The notes: generated from the sequence alone by a model not told the origin. A DNA stretch of 64,000 bases from Cupriavidus sp. 2SB (GCF_005503625.1 NZ_SCMX01000036.1:1-64000), one strand, 5' to 3'. Shown: positions 20,227-31,195, counted from the first letter of the stretch. Numbers and translations are program-made.

Positions 20227-22008
20227 ATGTCTCAAGCCAAGACCACTCCCGTCCATCTGACCGCCGCCGCCACAGGGGCCCTGCCGCGCTACCTGCTGCT
20301 GGCGATCTGCATCATCTATGGATTGACCGGCCTGTTCGGTCGCGATCCATGGAAGAACGAGGACGCAGCTGGCTTCGGCGTGATGTGGCAACTGGGCACG
20401 GGCGGCCTGCAGGACTGGCTGATGCCGAACATCGTCGGGCGTCCCTACAGTGAGGATGGCCCGCTGGTGTTCTGGATCGGCGGCCTGATGATCCGGCTGT
20501 TCGGCGGCTGGCTTGGTGCGCCCGATGCCGCGCGCCTGTCCACGGCGCTGTTCTATTTCGGCACCTGCGCTTTCATCTGGTATTCCACCTATCTACTGGG
20601 CCGGCGCGACGAAGTGCAGCCGTTCGCGTTCGCGTTCGGTGGCCAGCCCGATGCCCGCTCTTACGGCCGGGCGCTGGCCGACGGTGCGTTGCTGATCTTC
20701 CTGGCCTGCGTGGGCCTGGCCATGCGCGGCCATGAAACCACGGCGCAGGTCGGTCAGGTCTGCTTTATCGCGTTCATGCTGTATGGCATGGTGCGCAGCC
20801 TCGACATGCCGATCCAGGGCAGCCTTTGGTTCGGCGTGGGCCTGGGCGCGCTCTGCCTGGCCAGCGGACCGTTGCTGGCGACTTCGCTGCTGGCGGCCAC
20901 AATCATTGCGGGCGTGGTGTGTCAGCCGTTGCCGCTGCGACGTCTGCTGCCTATCGGCGTGGGCATAGCGCTGGCGATGGTGCTGGCGTGGATGGCCGCG
21001 ACCTATTTCGGCGCCACGGTCACCGATGACGCCGTAACCTTTATCCGCGAATGGGCACGCTACGACCGCCGTACATACGGCGCGCCCAGTTGGCAAACCG
21101 GCGGCTTTATCGCCCGGAATTTCTTCCTCTACACCTGGCCGGTCTGGCCGATCACGGCCTTCGCGTGGCTGTCATGGCGCGGCATGCGCCGGGCCGCTCA
21201 CGTGGCGCTACCGCTGACGGTACTGGCGATGCTGTTCCTGCTGCTCGTGCTGCAGCGCAGCCCCGGCGACGTACAGTTCATTCTTCTGCTGCCGCCCATG
21301 GCCATCCTGGCGGCGTTCGCACTGCCCACGTTACCGCGCGCGGCAATCAATGCGATCGACTGGTTCGCCCTGCTCTTCTTCACGATCTTCGGCGGCACCG
21401 TCTGGTTCATGTGGATCGCCAAGACCACTGGCTGGCCACCCAAGATTGCGGCCAACGTGTTCCGCCAGATTCCCGGTTTCCAGCACACGTTCACGGCCAC
21501 GGCCGTGGTTATCGCGTTGATTGTCACGCTCGCGTGGGTATTGGTCGTGCGCTGGCGCCTGTCGCGCGCACCCAAGCAGATCTGGCGCCCCGTGGTCATT
21601 TCGGCCGCTGGCACCACGCTGATGTGGGTGATCGCCATGACGCTGTGGCTCCCTTCGATCAACTACGGCAAGACGTATCGGGATGTGGCCCAGGCCGCTT
21701 CCCTGGCGCTGCCGTCGACCTACCGCTGCGTGCAGCCGATCCGGATGGGCAATGCGCAACTGGCCTCGTTCGCCTACTTCGGGCATATCCGCTTCGGCGG
21801 TCCCGAGGACGGTTGTGACATCCTGTTGCGGCACGATGCCGTCGACTATGGCGCCCCGGGCAACCTCTCGCATTTTGAATGGCGCCTGATCTGGGAAGGC
21901 CGACGCCCCGCCGACCGCGATGAGCGGTTCCGCATGTATCGACTGGTCGATCTGTCGACCGTCAAGCCGGCCCGCCCCTCGTCGCAGCGACGCCTCCCAC
22001 CGCAGTAA
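20227..22008 (+). CDS. Integral membrane glycosyltransferase, ArnT/PMT-like
   Basis: The 593-residue protein has about 12 predicted membrane segments and a periplasmic C-terminal domain. The first loop (FGRDPWKNEDAAGFGVMWQ) has the acidic pattern at which GT-C glycosyltransferases of the ArnT/PMT superfamily bind polyprenyl-phosphate sugars. These enzymes move sugars from lipid carriers to lipid A, proteins or glycans outside the cytoplasmic membrane. The acceptor here is unknown. The start at MSQAKTT follows the previous terminator. It is encoded just ahead of a MATE exporter with a 96-bp gap. Confidence 0.75.
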   Translation: MSQAKTTPVHLTAAATGALPRYLLLAICIIYGLTGLFGRDPWKNEDAAGFGVMWQLGTGGLQDWLMPNIVGRPYSEDGPLVFWIGGLMIRLFGGWLGAPDAARLSTALFYFGTCAFIWYSTYLLGRRDEVQPFAFAFGGQPDARSYGRALADGALLIFLACVGLAMRGHETTAQVGQVCFIAFMLYGMVRSLDMPIQGSLWFGVGLGALCLASGPLLATSLLAATIIAGVVCQPLPLRRLLPIGVGIALAMVLAWMAATYFGATVTDDAVTFIREWARYDRRTYGAPSWQTGGFIARNFFLYTWPVWPITAFAWLSWRGMRRAAHVALPLTVLAMLFLLLVLQRSPGDVQFILLLPPMAILAAFALPTLPRAAINAIDWFALLFFTIFGGTVWFMWIAKTTGWPPKIAANVFRQIPGFQHTFTATAVVIALIVTLAWVLVVRWRLSRAPKQIWRPVVISAAGTTLMWVIAMTLWLPSINYGKTYRDVAQAASLALPSTYRCVQPIRMGNAQLASFAYFGHIRFGGPEDGCDILLRHDAVDYGAPGNLSHFEWRLIWEGRRPADRDERFRMYRLVDLSTVKPARPSSQRRLPPQ

Positions 22009-22104
22009 TGCGGTAGGCGGCAGTTCGGCGCCCCTGACGCAACCTGCATGGTCTTCCTGGCCGTGCAGGCATCACGCGTTGACATCCTCCAATCGACAAT
22101 AACA

Positions 22105-23454
22105 ATGAGCAGCGCGCTGCAGGACCTTCGTCGCATCATCCATCTGGCCGCGCCGGTACTGGTCGGCCAGCTCGCCGTGATCGCTTTCGGTGTCATCGAT
22201 ACCATCATGGCCGGTCGCGCTTCCGCGGCCGACCTCGCAGCCGTTGGCCTGGGTGGCTCGATCTATGTCACCGTCTATATCAGCCTGATGGGCGTATTGC
22301 AGGCCCTCTCGCCGATTGCCGGGCAGCTCTACGGCGCGGGACGCACTGCAGAAATCGGCGTCGAAGTCCGACAAGCGGCATGGCTCGGCGTGGCCCTGGC
22401 CGTTCCGGGCATGCTGGTGCTGCTGTTTCCGGAGCCGCTACTGGCCTTCGCCAAGGCACCCCCCGAACTTGTCGACAAGGCGGCACGATACCTCCACATC
22501 GTTGCTTTCGGGCTGCCGGCTGCACTGGGCTTTCGTATCTACATGGCGCTCAACAATGCGCTGTCCCGGCCGATCATGGTCACCGTGCTGCAGATCGGCG
22601 GGCTGGTTCTGAAAGTGCCTCTCAACGCGTGGTTCATCCACGGCGGCTATGGCATCGAGGCCATGGGCGGCCCGGGCTGCGCCCTGGCATCGACGATCAT
22701 CAGCTGGGTCTGGTGCATCGTGGGCCTGTGCATCCTGCGGCTCGGCAGCGCCTACCATCCGCTGGGTATTTTCACACGATGGGAATGGCCACGTCGGGAC
22801 CGGATCATGCCGCTTTTACGGCTGGGCGTGCCAATGGGCCTGACCTATCTGATAGAGATTACGTCGTTCACGCTGATGTCGATCTTCATCACGCGGCTTG
22901 GTACCGAGACGCTGGCCGGTCACCAGATCATCGCCAATCTTGGCGCCGTGGCGTACATGATGCCGCTGTCGCTATCGATTGCCACTTCCACGTTGGTGGC
23001 TCAGCTCATCGGCGCTCGCGACATGGCCGGTGCGCGTCGCCTGGGCTGGCGAGGCATCCGCTTTGGCGCAGGCATGGCCGTTGTCGTCGGGGTTCTGCTC
23101 TGGCTGCTGCGCGAACCACTGCTACACGCTTACGTGAAAGACCCTGCCGTGATTGCGAAGGCTCTGCCGCTGGTGCTGTTCGTGGCGTTCTACCAGGCGT
23201 TCGATGCCGTGCAGGTCATGACCGGCTTCATCCTGCGTGCCTACAAGATTGCGTTGATTCCCACGCTGATCTACGCCGGCTCACTATGGGGCGTCGGTCT
23301 CGGCGGCGGCTACGTCCTGGGATTCGGTCTGATCGACTGGATGCCAGCCTTCACGCGCGGCGCGTCCGGATTCTGGATTGCCAACAGCGTGAGCCTGGCA
23401 ATCGCAGGAACGTTGTTGGTGAGGTATTTCATGAGGGTGAGTCGAGTGGGTTGA
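22105..23454 (+). CDS. norM: MATE family multidrug efflux transporter (NorM-like)
   Basis: The 449-residue membrane protein has 12 predicted helices in two homologous halves. The first helix region (AAPVLVGQLAVIAFGVIDTIMAGRAS) is the classic MATE signature, and repeated LAAVGLGGSIY / LAGHQIIANLGAV segments mark the two halves. Members exchange sodium or protons for cationic drugs. The chosen start, MSSALQDLRR, aligns with family N-termini; an upstream frame is non-homologous. It may be cotranscribed with the preceding glycosyltransferase gene. Confidence 0.9.
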   Translation: MSSALQDLRRIIHLAAPVLVGQLAVIAFGVIDTIMAGRASAADLAAVGLGGSIYVTVYISLMGVLQALSPIAGQLYGAGRTAEIGVEVRQAAWLGVALAVPGMLVLLFPEPLLAFAKAPPELVDKAARYLHIVAFGLPAALGFRIYMALNNALSRPIMVTVLQIGGLVLKVPLNAWFIHGGYGIEAMGGPGCALASTIISWVWCIVGLCILRLGSAYHPLGIFTRWEWPRRDRIMPLLRLGVPMGLTYLIEITSFTLMSIFITRLGTETLAGHQIIANLGAVAYMMPLSLSIATSTLVAQLIGARDMAGARRLGWRGIRFGAGMAVVVGVLLWLLREPLLHAYVKDPAVIAKALPLVLFVAFYQAFDAVQVMTGFILRAYKIALIPTLIYAGSLWGVGLGGGYVLGFGLIDWMPAFTRGASGFWIANSVSLAIAGTLLVRYFMRVSRVG

Positions 23455-23475
23455 GGGACCCCTACCGTTTCAGTT

Positions 23476-23508
23476 CCCCTCTCCCCCGCCCCTCTCCCGG
23501 AGAGGGGC
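23476..23508. repeat. REP-like palindrome (copy 4)
   Basis: GCCCCTCT pairs with AGAGGGGC (23488-23495 and 23501-23508) after a direct copy of CCCCTCTCCCCC (23476-23487). It is the same core as the repeats near 6.5 and 9.5 kb and again lies just 3' of a gene, here norM. Confidence 0.6.
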
Positions 23509-23545
23509 GCAGACCGTCGGGGCTTGCTTGTATTTCCTACAGACG

Positions 23546-23576
23546 AAAAAAAAGCCTGCTTGCGCAGGCTTTTTTA
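23546..23576. terminator. Bidirectional terminator between norM and the tRNA cluster
   Basis: AGCCTGC pairs with GCAGGCT (23553-23559, 23564-23570), bordered by an A run on the left and a T run on the right. It can end norM on the plus strand and the tRNA transcript on the minus strand. Confidence 0.88.
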
Positions 23577-23581
23577 AAAGT

Positions 23582-23658
23582 TGGCGGAGCGGACGGGGCT
23601 CGAACCCGCGACCCCCGGCGTGACAGGCCGGTATTCTAACCAACTGAACTACCGCTCC
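23582..23658 (-). tRNA. tRNA-Asp(GTC), copy 1
   Basis: The 77-nt gene folds into a standard cloverleaf with anticodon GTC and an encoded 3' CCA. It is the last gene of the first tRNA trio on the minus strand and is identical to the second Asp copy. Confidence 0.97.
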
Positions 23659-23724
23659 GTTGTTGGTTGCTATCTGGAGCTTCGCTCCGGACAGCCAACT
23701 GGACGAATGATTACGTCCAATGTT

Positions 23725-23800
23725 TGGCGTCCCCTAGGGGATTCGAACCCCTGTACTCACCGTGAAAGGGTGATGTCCTAGGCCTCTAGACGAAGGGGAC
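23725..23800 (-). tRNA. tRNA-Glu(TTC), copy 1
   Basis: The 76-nt gene has acceptor stem GTCCCCT/AGGGGAC, anticodon TTC and encoded CCA. The 66-bp spacer to tRNA-Asp holds a GGAGC-TTC-GCTCC hairpin and differs from the second copy at one base. Confidence 0.97.
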
Positions 23801-23848
23801 AGAAATCGATTGCAAGCAACGTTTCCGTCTACTGCTGCGAAGTCCGCT

Positions 23849-23879
23849 ATTCTAGCAGAACTTTCACAATTTCAGGCAA
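23849..23879 (-). promoter_or_regulatory. Candidate promoter inside the first tRNA trio
   Basis: On the minus strand TAGAAT (23854-23849) is preceded by TGC, an extended -10, with TTGCCT 19 bp further upstream. It lies in the 111-bp gap between tRNA-Ala and tRNA-Glu, so Glu and Asp of copy 1 may be transcribed separately from Ala. Confidence 0.45.
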
Positions 23880-23911
23880 CTTTTTTTACTACTTCAGCGC
23901 CTGTTTAATCC

Positions 23912-23987
<76 letters not shown>

Positions 23988-24002
23988 ATATACTGCTGGA
24001 AT

Positions 24003-24039
24003 ACATAATCACGATTTCTTGCGAACGTCATGATTATGT
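24003..24039. repeat. AT-rich inverted repeat between the tRNA trios
   Basis: ACATAATCACGA and its near complement (11 of 12 bases) flank a 13-nt spacer. The element lies in an AT-rich 166-bp gap between the two tRNA trios, upstream of tRNA-Ala copy 1, and could be an operator or a structured remnant. Confidence 0.4.
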
Positions 24040-24117
24040 TTTTGATTTTTCAGGACTTCAAAACCAGTCCAGGGTAAATCGAAAAGTGATTATCAAATAC
24101 TCACTTCTCACCCAAAT

Positions 24118-24146
24118 AAAAACCCGCTTGGTTTCACCCAAGCGGG
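24118..24146 (-). terminator. Terminator of the upstream tRNA trio
   Basis: A 9-bp stem CCCGCTTGG/CCAAGCGGG with a 6-nt loop is followed on the minus strand by TTTTTA. It ends the second (promoter-proximal) trio, so the first trio needs its own promoter. Confidence 0.85.
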
Positions 24147-24153
24147 CTCAGTC

Positions 24154-24230
24154 TGGCGGAGCGGACGGGGCTCGAACCCGCGACCCCCGGCGTGACAGGC
24201 CGGTATTCTAACCAACTGAACTACCGCTCC
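24154..24230 (-). tRNA. tRNA-Asp(GTC), copy 2
   Basis: This 77-nt gene has anticodon GTC and an encoded CCA, and is identical in sequence to the copy 572 bp away. Confidence 0.97.
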
Positions 24231-24296
24231 GTTGTTGGTTGCTATCTGGAGCTTCGCTCCGGACAGCCAACTGGACGAGTGATTACGTCCAATGTT

Positions 24297-24372
24297 TGGC
24301 GTCCCCTAGGGGATTCGAACCCCTGTACTCACCGTGAAAGGGTGATGTCCTAGGCCTCTAGACGAAGGGGAC
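24297..24372 (-). tRNA. tRNA-Glu(TTC), copy 2
   Basis: This 76-nt gene has anticodon TTC and an encoded CCA. It is separated from tRNA-Ala copy 2 by 8 bp, so the two are surely processed from one transcript. Confidence 0.97.
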
Positions 24373-24380
24373 AGAAACTT

Positions 24381-24456
<76 letters not shown>

Positions 24457-24529
24457 AATAGTTACTGCCTTGCTACTGCTTGCCGCCGACCGCTTTGTTA
24501 CTTACTAACTGCGTTTCAGCGAAGCGGCG

Positions 24530-24557
24530 ATTATAAATCAGTCACCGCATTTTGCAA
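24530..24557 (-). promoter_or_regulatory. Strong promoter of the tRNA operon
   Basis: On the minus strand TTGCAA (24557-24552), a 16-bp spacer and a perfect TATAAT (24535-24530) precede tRNA-Ala copy 2. The trio can thus be expressed independently of gltX, which ends 118 bp upstream on the same strand. Confidence 0.8.
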
Positions 24558-24675
24558 GTCCCTTTTTCCTGTTTTTCAACCGGGCTGCTTGACTTGCGCC
24601 GTGCAGCAGGGAGAACGAGATTATGCTGAAGTCCCGGCCTGAGCGCAAGCCCCCGCCGAGACTTTTCCGCACTTT

Positions 24676-26073
24676 TTATCCAGCGGCCAGCCGGCGCAGC
24701 ACCGTATCGCGACCGATCAGTTCCAGCACAGCATCAATGGCCGGGGTCTGCAACTGCCCCACCACCAGCAGACGCACAGGCATTGCAAGCTTGGGCATCT
24801 TGAGACCGAACTCCGCGAGTACGGCCTTGAACGTGGCGCTGATGGCCTCGCGCTTCCACTCGGTCAGCGCACCCAACTGCGTCGCCAGTGCCTGCACCGC
24901 GGGCCGGATCTCGTCTGCGAGGTGCTCGGCCTTAAGAGCGGCGTCGGGTTGGGGCTCGCCACGATAGAACAGCATCGCGGCCTGAGCCACCTCCTTGAGC
25001 GTATTGGCGCGGTCCTTGACCAGTGCGATCACACCGACCAGATCGGCGCCTTCCACCTTGCCACCCTCGGCCTCGATAAACGGGCGCGTCAGGTCCGCCA
25101 GACGCGCGTTGTCGCCCGTCTTGATGTAGTGGTTGTTCAACCAGGCGAGCTTTTCCGGGTTGTACTGCGCTGGCGACTTGCCGAGATGCTCCAGGTCGAA
25201 CCACTCGACGAATTGCTCGCGCGAGAAAATCTCGGCATCGCCGTGTGCCCAGCCCAAGCGTGCCAGGTAGTTCAGCACGGCCTCGGGCAAAAACCCTTCA
25301 TCACGGTAACCGGTCACCGGCATCGCGCCATGACGCTTGCTCATCTTCTCGCCCTGCTCGTTCAGCACCGTAGGCAGGTGGGCATAGACGGGCACCTCGC
25401 CGCCGAGCGCACGGATGATGTTGATCTGGCGCGGCGTGTTATTGACGTGGTCGTCGCCCCGGATCACGTGCGTGATCTTCATATCGAGGTCATCGACGAC
25501 GACACAGAAGTTGTAGGTGGGCGTGCCATCCGGGCGCGCGATCACCAGGTCATCGAGTTCGTCGTTCGAAATCTCGATGCGGCCCTTCACGGCGTCGTCC
25601 CACACCACGCTGCCACCGATCGGGTTCTTGAAGCGGATCACGGGCTGCACGCCGGCGGGCGGCTCGGGCAGCGTCTTGCCTGGTTCCGGACGCCAGAAAC
25701 CGTTGTAGCGCGGCTTCTCGCCCGCGGCACGCTGGGCTTCGCGCAGGGCGTCGAGTTCCTCGGTACTCATGTAGCAGCGGTAGGCCATGTCGCTGTCCAC
25801 CATCTGCTGCACGACGGCGCGGTACCGATCCATGCGCTGCATCTGGTAGAACGGGCCTTCATCGATATCGAGGTCGAGCCAGGCCATGCCTTCCAGGATC
25901 ACGTCAACCGCTTCCTCGGAGGAGCGCTCCACATCGGTGTCTTCGATGCGCAGGATGAAGTCGCCTTTCATGCGGCGGGCGAAAGCCCACGGATAGAGCG
26001 CGGAGCGGATATTGCCGAGGTGGATGAAGCCGGTCGGGCTCGGCGCAAAGCGGGTGCGGACGCGTTGTGTCAT
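24676..26073 (-). CDS. gltX: Glutamate--tRNA ligase
   Basis: This is a 465-residue class I synthetase that charges tRNA-Glu. The HIGH-type motif is [11 protein letters not shown] (residues 10-20), and the KMSKRHGA motif near 245-252 binds ATP. The start at [15 protein letters not shown] is preferred because upstream residues do not fit the family. The tRNA-Glu genes it serves lie just downstream on the same strand. A terminator-like hairpin precedes the start codon and is listed separately. Confidence 0.97.
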   Translation of the reverse strand: MTQRVRTRFAPSPTGFIHLGNIRSALYPWAFARRMKGDFILRIEDTDVERSSEEAVDVILEGMAWLDLDIDEGPFYQMQRMDRYRAVVQQMVDSDMAYRCYMSTEELDALREAQRAAGEKPRYNGFWRPEPGKTLPEPPAGVQPVIRFKNPIGGSVVWDDAVKGRIEISNDELDDLVIARPDGTPTYNFCVVVDDLDMKITHVIRGDDHVNNTPRQINIIRALGGEVPVYAHLPTVLNEQGEKMSKRHGAMPVTGYRDEGFLPEAVLNYLARLGWAHGDAEIFSREQFVEWFDLEHLGKSPAQYNPEKLAWLNNHYIKTGDNARLADLTRPFIEAEGGKVEGADLVGVIALVKDRANTLKEVAQAAMLFYRGEPQPDAALKAEHLADEIRPAVQALATQLGALTEWKREAISATFKAVLAEFGLKMPKLAMPVRLLVVGQLQTPAIDAVLELIGRDTVLRRLAAG

Positions 26074-26087
26074 GGTCGGGGAGAAAC

Positions 26088-26118
26088 AAAAAGGCCCGCG
26101 CACGGGTGCGCGCAGGCC
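26088..26118 (-). promoter_or_regulatory. Terminator-like hairpin in the gltX leader
   Basis: On the minus strand GGCC-TG-CGCGCA pairs with TGCGCG-GGCC (a 2-nt bulge, 4-nt loop) and is followed by TTTTTG, only 14 bp before the gltX ATG. No minus-strand gene lies upstream because the neighbour is divergent, so a transcript reaching this hairpin should belong to gltX itself. That fits attenuation of gltX, as an inference. Confidence 0.45.
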
Positions 26119-26273
26119 GGATTTCGCTGGATGCCGCATTATACGCCTCCCCTACCGCCATCCGCGCGCAGCGCACCCACCCATCGGCCCTGGAATCATT
26201 TATCCTGCCACCGGTCTCAGACTCGTCGGCATCCGCAATGCCCGACGCGTCACTTCCCAGCCTCCCATTCCAG

Positions 26274-27212
26274 ATGCAACGACGAAACTTCCTGGGCGCC
26301 TCGGCGGCCTTGCTACTGGCGGCCTGCTCGTTCGGCCCCAAACCCGCACCGACGGTCCCGCCTATCGCAACAGTACCGCCCGTCGCCCCGCCGCGCCCGA
26401 TTCGCATCGGCCTGGCACTGGGCGGCGGCGCCGCGCGCGGCTTTGCCCATATCGGTGTCATCAAGGCGCTGGAGGCCCAGGGCATCCATCCCGAGATCGT
26501 CACGGGCACGAGTGCCGGGTCCGTGGTCGCCGCCCTGTATGCCACGGGCATGAATGGCTTCGAACTCAACAAGCTGGCGCTGACGATGGACGAGGCGGCG
26601 ATTGCCGACTGGGCGCTGCCGTTTGGCACCAAGTTCGGCGGCTGGCTCAAGGGAGAGGCGCTGCAGAACTACGTCAACCGGCTGGTCAAGAATCGGCCGA
26701 TCGAGTCGATGAAGTTGCCGCTGGGCATCGTGGCAACCAACCTCAAGACCGGCGAGCGCATCCTGTTCCGGCGCGGCAATACCGGGCAGGCCGTGCGCGC
26801 ATCGAGCAGCGTCCCCGGTGTATTCCAGCCGGTTTCCATTGGTGGTCAGGACTATGTCGATGGCGGCCTGGTGGAGCCCGTGCCGGTAGATTCGGCCCGC
26901 GAGATGGGCGCTGACTTCATTATCGCCGTCAACATCTCGGCCGATCCGTCGAGCCAGAAGAACAATGGTCAGAGCGGCGTGCTGCTGCAGACCACCGCCA
27001 TCATGGGCAACTCGATCAACAAGATGTCTTTGGCACGCGCTGACGTGGTGATCCGCCCCGACCTGCCCGATATGGGTGGCAGCGACTTTGCATCGCGCAA
27101 CCGGGCGATCCTTGCTGGCGAACAGGCCACGGCAGCAGTGCTGGCCACGCTGAAAGACAAGCTCGCACAGGCGCGCAACCGCCCCGTGGCGACAATCGGC
27201 GCCGCCCCCTGA
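26274..27212 (+). CDS. Patatin-like phospholipase, putative lipoprotein
   Basis: The 312-residue protein starts with a lipoprotein signal (RRNFLGASAALLLAACS; lipobox cysteine at residue 18), then a Pro-rich spacer. The patatin domain follows: oxyanion loop GGGAARGFAH (about 50-59), nucleophile motif GTSAGS with Ser80, and the DGG motif of the catalytic aspartate (YVDGGLVEPVPV). It resembles the RssA group and probably acts on membrane lipids from the outer-membrane side. A start 36 bp upstream is possible but would bury the signal peptide. Confidence 0.88.
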   Translation: MQRRNFLGASAALLLAACSFGPKPAPTVPPIATVPPVAPPRPIRIGLALGGGAARGFAHIGVIKALEAQGIHPEIVTGTSAGSVVAALYATGMNGFELNKLALTMDEAAIADWALPFGTKFGGWLKGEALQNYVNRLVKNRPIESMKLPLGIVATNLKTGERILFRRGNTGQAVRASSSVPGVFQPVSIGGQDYVDGGLVEPVPVDSAREMGADFIIAVNISADPSSQKNNGQSGVLLQTTAIMGNSINKMSLARADVVIRPDLPDMGGSDFASRNRAILAGEQATAAVLATLKDKLAQARNRPVATIGAAP

Positions 27213-27333
27213 CTGCCTGGGACGTCTCGCGATTGTTGTCACCTCGACCACAACGCCGACAAAAAGCGTCAACCGAGCCGACAGCCAGTGTCACCCTCCT
27301 GACGGTAGCGGCGGGCAGCAGTTAGCGCGACAA

Positions 27334-27365
27334 ACAAAAAGGACTGCCAAGGCAGTCCTTTTTGT
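27334..27365. terminator. Bidirectional terminator between the patatin and NlpC/P60 genes
   Basis: A 13-bp perfect stem (AAAAAGGACTGCC with its complement, 2-nt centre) has an A run on the left arm and a T run on the right. It separates two convergent genes. Confidence 0.92.
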
Positions 27366-27387
27366 TGGAACCAGATCGGGGATCCGG

Positions 27388-28068
27388 TCAGCCACCCACA
27401 AGCATCGAGCGGCCCTGGGCATTTGGATCGAAACGTTTGAGCGTCTCGATCATGCTGCCCGTGTTGTCCACCGAGCCACGTGCCGAATCGTCGATGCGGC
27501 GGGCGCCGTTGTAACGCGTCACCCAGTACGAGGCCCGCATGTCATCCACGCGGATCTTGCTGCCGGTGGACGGCGCATGCACGAACTTGTTGTCGCCAAT
27601 ATAGATGCCGACGTGCGAGAAGGTGTGGCGCATCGTGTTGAAGAACACGAGATCGCCCGGACGCAGTTCGTTGGCCACCACGGTGGTGCCCACCTGGCTC
27701 ATTTCAACGGATCGGCGCGGCAACATGAAGCCGAAGGTGTCGTTGAACACGTAGCGGACGAAGCCGCTGCAATCCAGGCCCGATTCGGGGCTGTTGCCGC
27801 CGAAGCGGTAACGCACACCAATCAGGCCCAGCGCGTTCACAACCAGGTCGCCAGCCTTGCTGGCAACGTTGCTGGTGGAATTCATGACCGACGACAACAA
27901 GCCACGCTTGTGTTCCGGATGATCGGCGGCCTGGTCGGCACGCGCTTCGATCCGGGAGTCGGGGTCCTTGAAGACCGTATCCGCCAGCACTCCATTCGAC
28001 ACAGTCGCGCCGCAGGCAATGGCAATTCCGATAGCGGCACGCGCCAGCGAATGAAGTACCGTTTGCAT
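27388..28068 (-). CDS. NlpC/P60 family peptidoglycan endopeptidase
   Basis: This 226-residue exported cysteine peptidase should cleave peptide stems in peptidoglycan. The first 29 residues form a signal peptide ending GVLA. The catalytic cysteine lies in LDCSGFVRYVF, the first histidine in HTFSHVGIYIG and the third polar residue in KFVHAPSTG. The start at MQTVLHSLA has AGGAGA 8 bp upstream; the longer open frame lacks a signal peptide. It is transcribed from a consensus promoter with a leader of about 180 nt. Confidence 0.92.
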   Translation of the reverse strand: MQTVLHSLARAAIGIAIACGATVSNGVLADTVFKDPDSRIEARADQAADHPEHKRGLLSSVMNSTSNVASKAGDLVVNALGLIGVRYRFGGNSPESGLDCSGFVRYVFNDTFGFMLPRRSVEMSQVGTTVVANELRPGDLVFFNTMRHTFSHVGIYIGDNKFVHAPSTGSKIRVDDMRASYWVTRYNGARRIDDSARGSVDNTGSMIETLKRFDPNAQGRSMLVGG

Positions 28069-28092
28069 TGGCTCTCCTGATGATCGGACAAA

Positions 28093-28110
28093 TCTGACCG
28101 GCTTGTCAGA
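28093..28110 (-). other. Small hairpin in the NlpC/P60 leader
   Basis: TCTGAC and GTCAGA flank a 6-nt loop about 25 nt before the start codon in a leader of about 180 nt. It may influence translation or RNA stability. Confidence 0.3.
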
Positions 28111-28252
28111 CATAGCCGGACAGCGTGAAAACATCAGGGCGGAACGTACGCAAGAAGTACGCCAACTGGACTGCACCAGCCGCGTGCAACTCCGGCCTTC
28201 CCCAAGGCCTGCATGCGGCGGACGAACCACCCCCGACAAAACTTATCGCAGG

Positions 28253-28281
28253 ATACTAAAGTACCCACCTTGACGTGTCAA
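28253..28281 (-). promoter_or_regulatory. Consensus sigma-70 promoter for the NlpC/P60 gene
   Basis: On the minus strand a perfect TTGACA (28281-28276) is followed by a 17-bp spacer and TAGTAT (28258-28253). The rest of the gene-free stretch 28069-28409 holds the leader, and further upstream the 3' end of the yej operon without a clear T-run terminator. Confidence 0.82.
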
Positions 28282-28409
28282 AGTTGGTTACAAATTCCCC
28301 GCAAAAGACTAGCAAATCAACGAACTAGCGCAAAAAAGTCATCTTGTTTCTCGGATTCGCTATAAAGAATCCATGTGACACGACCGTTAAACAAGACCCT
28401 GCGATCACA

Positions 28410-30061
<1,652 letters not shown>

Positions 30062-30065
<4 letters not shown>

Positions 30066-31195
30066 GGCGTGGCCTCCGCAGCGGGACTGCCGGCCGGCAC
30101 CTTGGGATCCACGCGACCCCGCAATTGCGCCAGGCCCAGGCGGGTGTCGAACGCATCGCGCAGGGCATCTCCCATGAAGGTCAGCAGCAGCAGCGTCACG
30201 ACCAGCACTGCGAAGGTCGACAGCGAGATCCACCACGCATCGAGATTGGCCTTGCCCTGCGCCAGGAGTTCGCCCAGGCTCGGCGTGGTTGGCGGCACGC
30301 CCAGGCCGAGGAAGTCGAGACTGGTCAGCGCCAGGATGGCCGCGCTCATGCGGAACGGCAGGAACGTGATCACGGGCGTCAGGCTGTTGGGCAGGATATG
30401 GCGCCACATGATCTGTACGTTGGAGAGTCCCAGCGCGCGGGCCGCCTTGACGTAGTCCAGCGAGCGGTTGCGGTAGAACTCGGCACGCACGTAATCCGAC
30501 AGGCCCATCCATCCGAACAGCGAAAGCAGGATGACCAGCAGCGCCAGGCTTGGTTCGAAAATCGAGGCGAAGATGATCAGCAGGTAGAGCTCCGGCATGG
30601 AGCTCCAGATCTCGATGGCACGCTGGGAAACCAGGTCGAAGCGGCCCCCGAAGAAACCCATCAAGGCGCCCGTGAGCGTGCCGACCAGCACGCCGATGAC
30701 CGTCAATGCCAGCCCGAACAGTACCGAGACGCGGAAGCCATACAGCAGCCGGGCCAGCACGTCCCGGCCCCGGTCGTCGGTGCCGAGCCAGTTCTCTGCC
30801 GACGGGGGCGCCGGGTTTGGCTCCTTGGCGAAGTAGTTCAGCGAGTCGTAGGAATACCGGTTCGGCGGGAAGATCGCGAAGTTGCCGTTGCTCGTGATCC
30901 GGTCGCGGATGAACGGATCGAGGTAGTCGGCGGGCGTGGGAAAGTCACCGTCGAACGTGGTTTCGGAGTAGACCTTGACGATCGGAAAGTAGTACTCGCC
31001 CTTGTAGCGAACCATCAGCGGACGATCGCTCGACAGCAGTTCGGCGCCCATGCTCAGAACGAACAGGATCACGAATAGCACCAAACTCCAGTACCCCAGC
31101 CGGTTACGGCGAAACCGCTGCCAGGCGCGCTGGCGTGGCGAGAGCGAGTGCGGCAGGTTCGGGACACCTGCCGCGGCTTTGGCGCGGAATCTCAT
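30062..31195 (-). CDS. yejE: Peptide ABC transporter permease (YejE-type)
   Basis: The 377-residue inner-membrane protein has an N-terminal membrane segment after a basic stretch (RQRAWQRFRRNRLGYWSLV), a long periplasmic loop, and five more segments. The coupling motif RAARALGLSNVQIMWRHILPN (as AARALGLSN...) contacts the ATPase. The enlarged periplasmic loop containing YFPIVKVYSETTFDGDFPTP is characteristic of YejE over DppC or OppC. It overlaps both neighbours by 4 bp, so the operon is translationally coupled. Confidence 0.92.

Noticed and set aside
23581-23781. A 66-residue open frame across the tRNA genes
   Set aside because: It overlaps the tRNA-Asp and tRNA-Glu genes on the opposite strand and is not a protein.
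24457-24675. gltX and the tRNA trio as one transcript
   Set aside because: A strong TTGCAA-TATAAT promoter lies directly before the first tRNA, so independent transcription is more likely.
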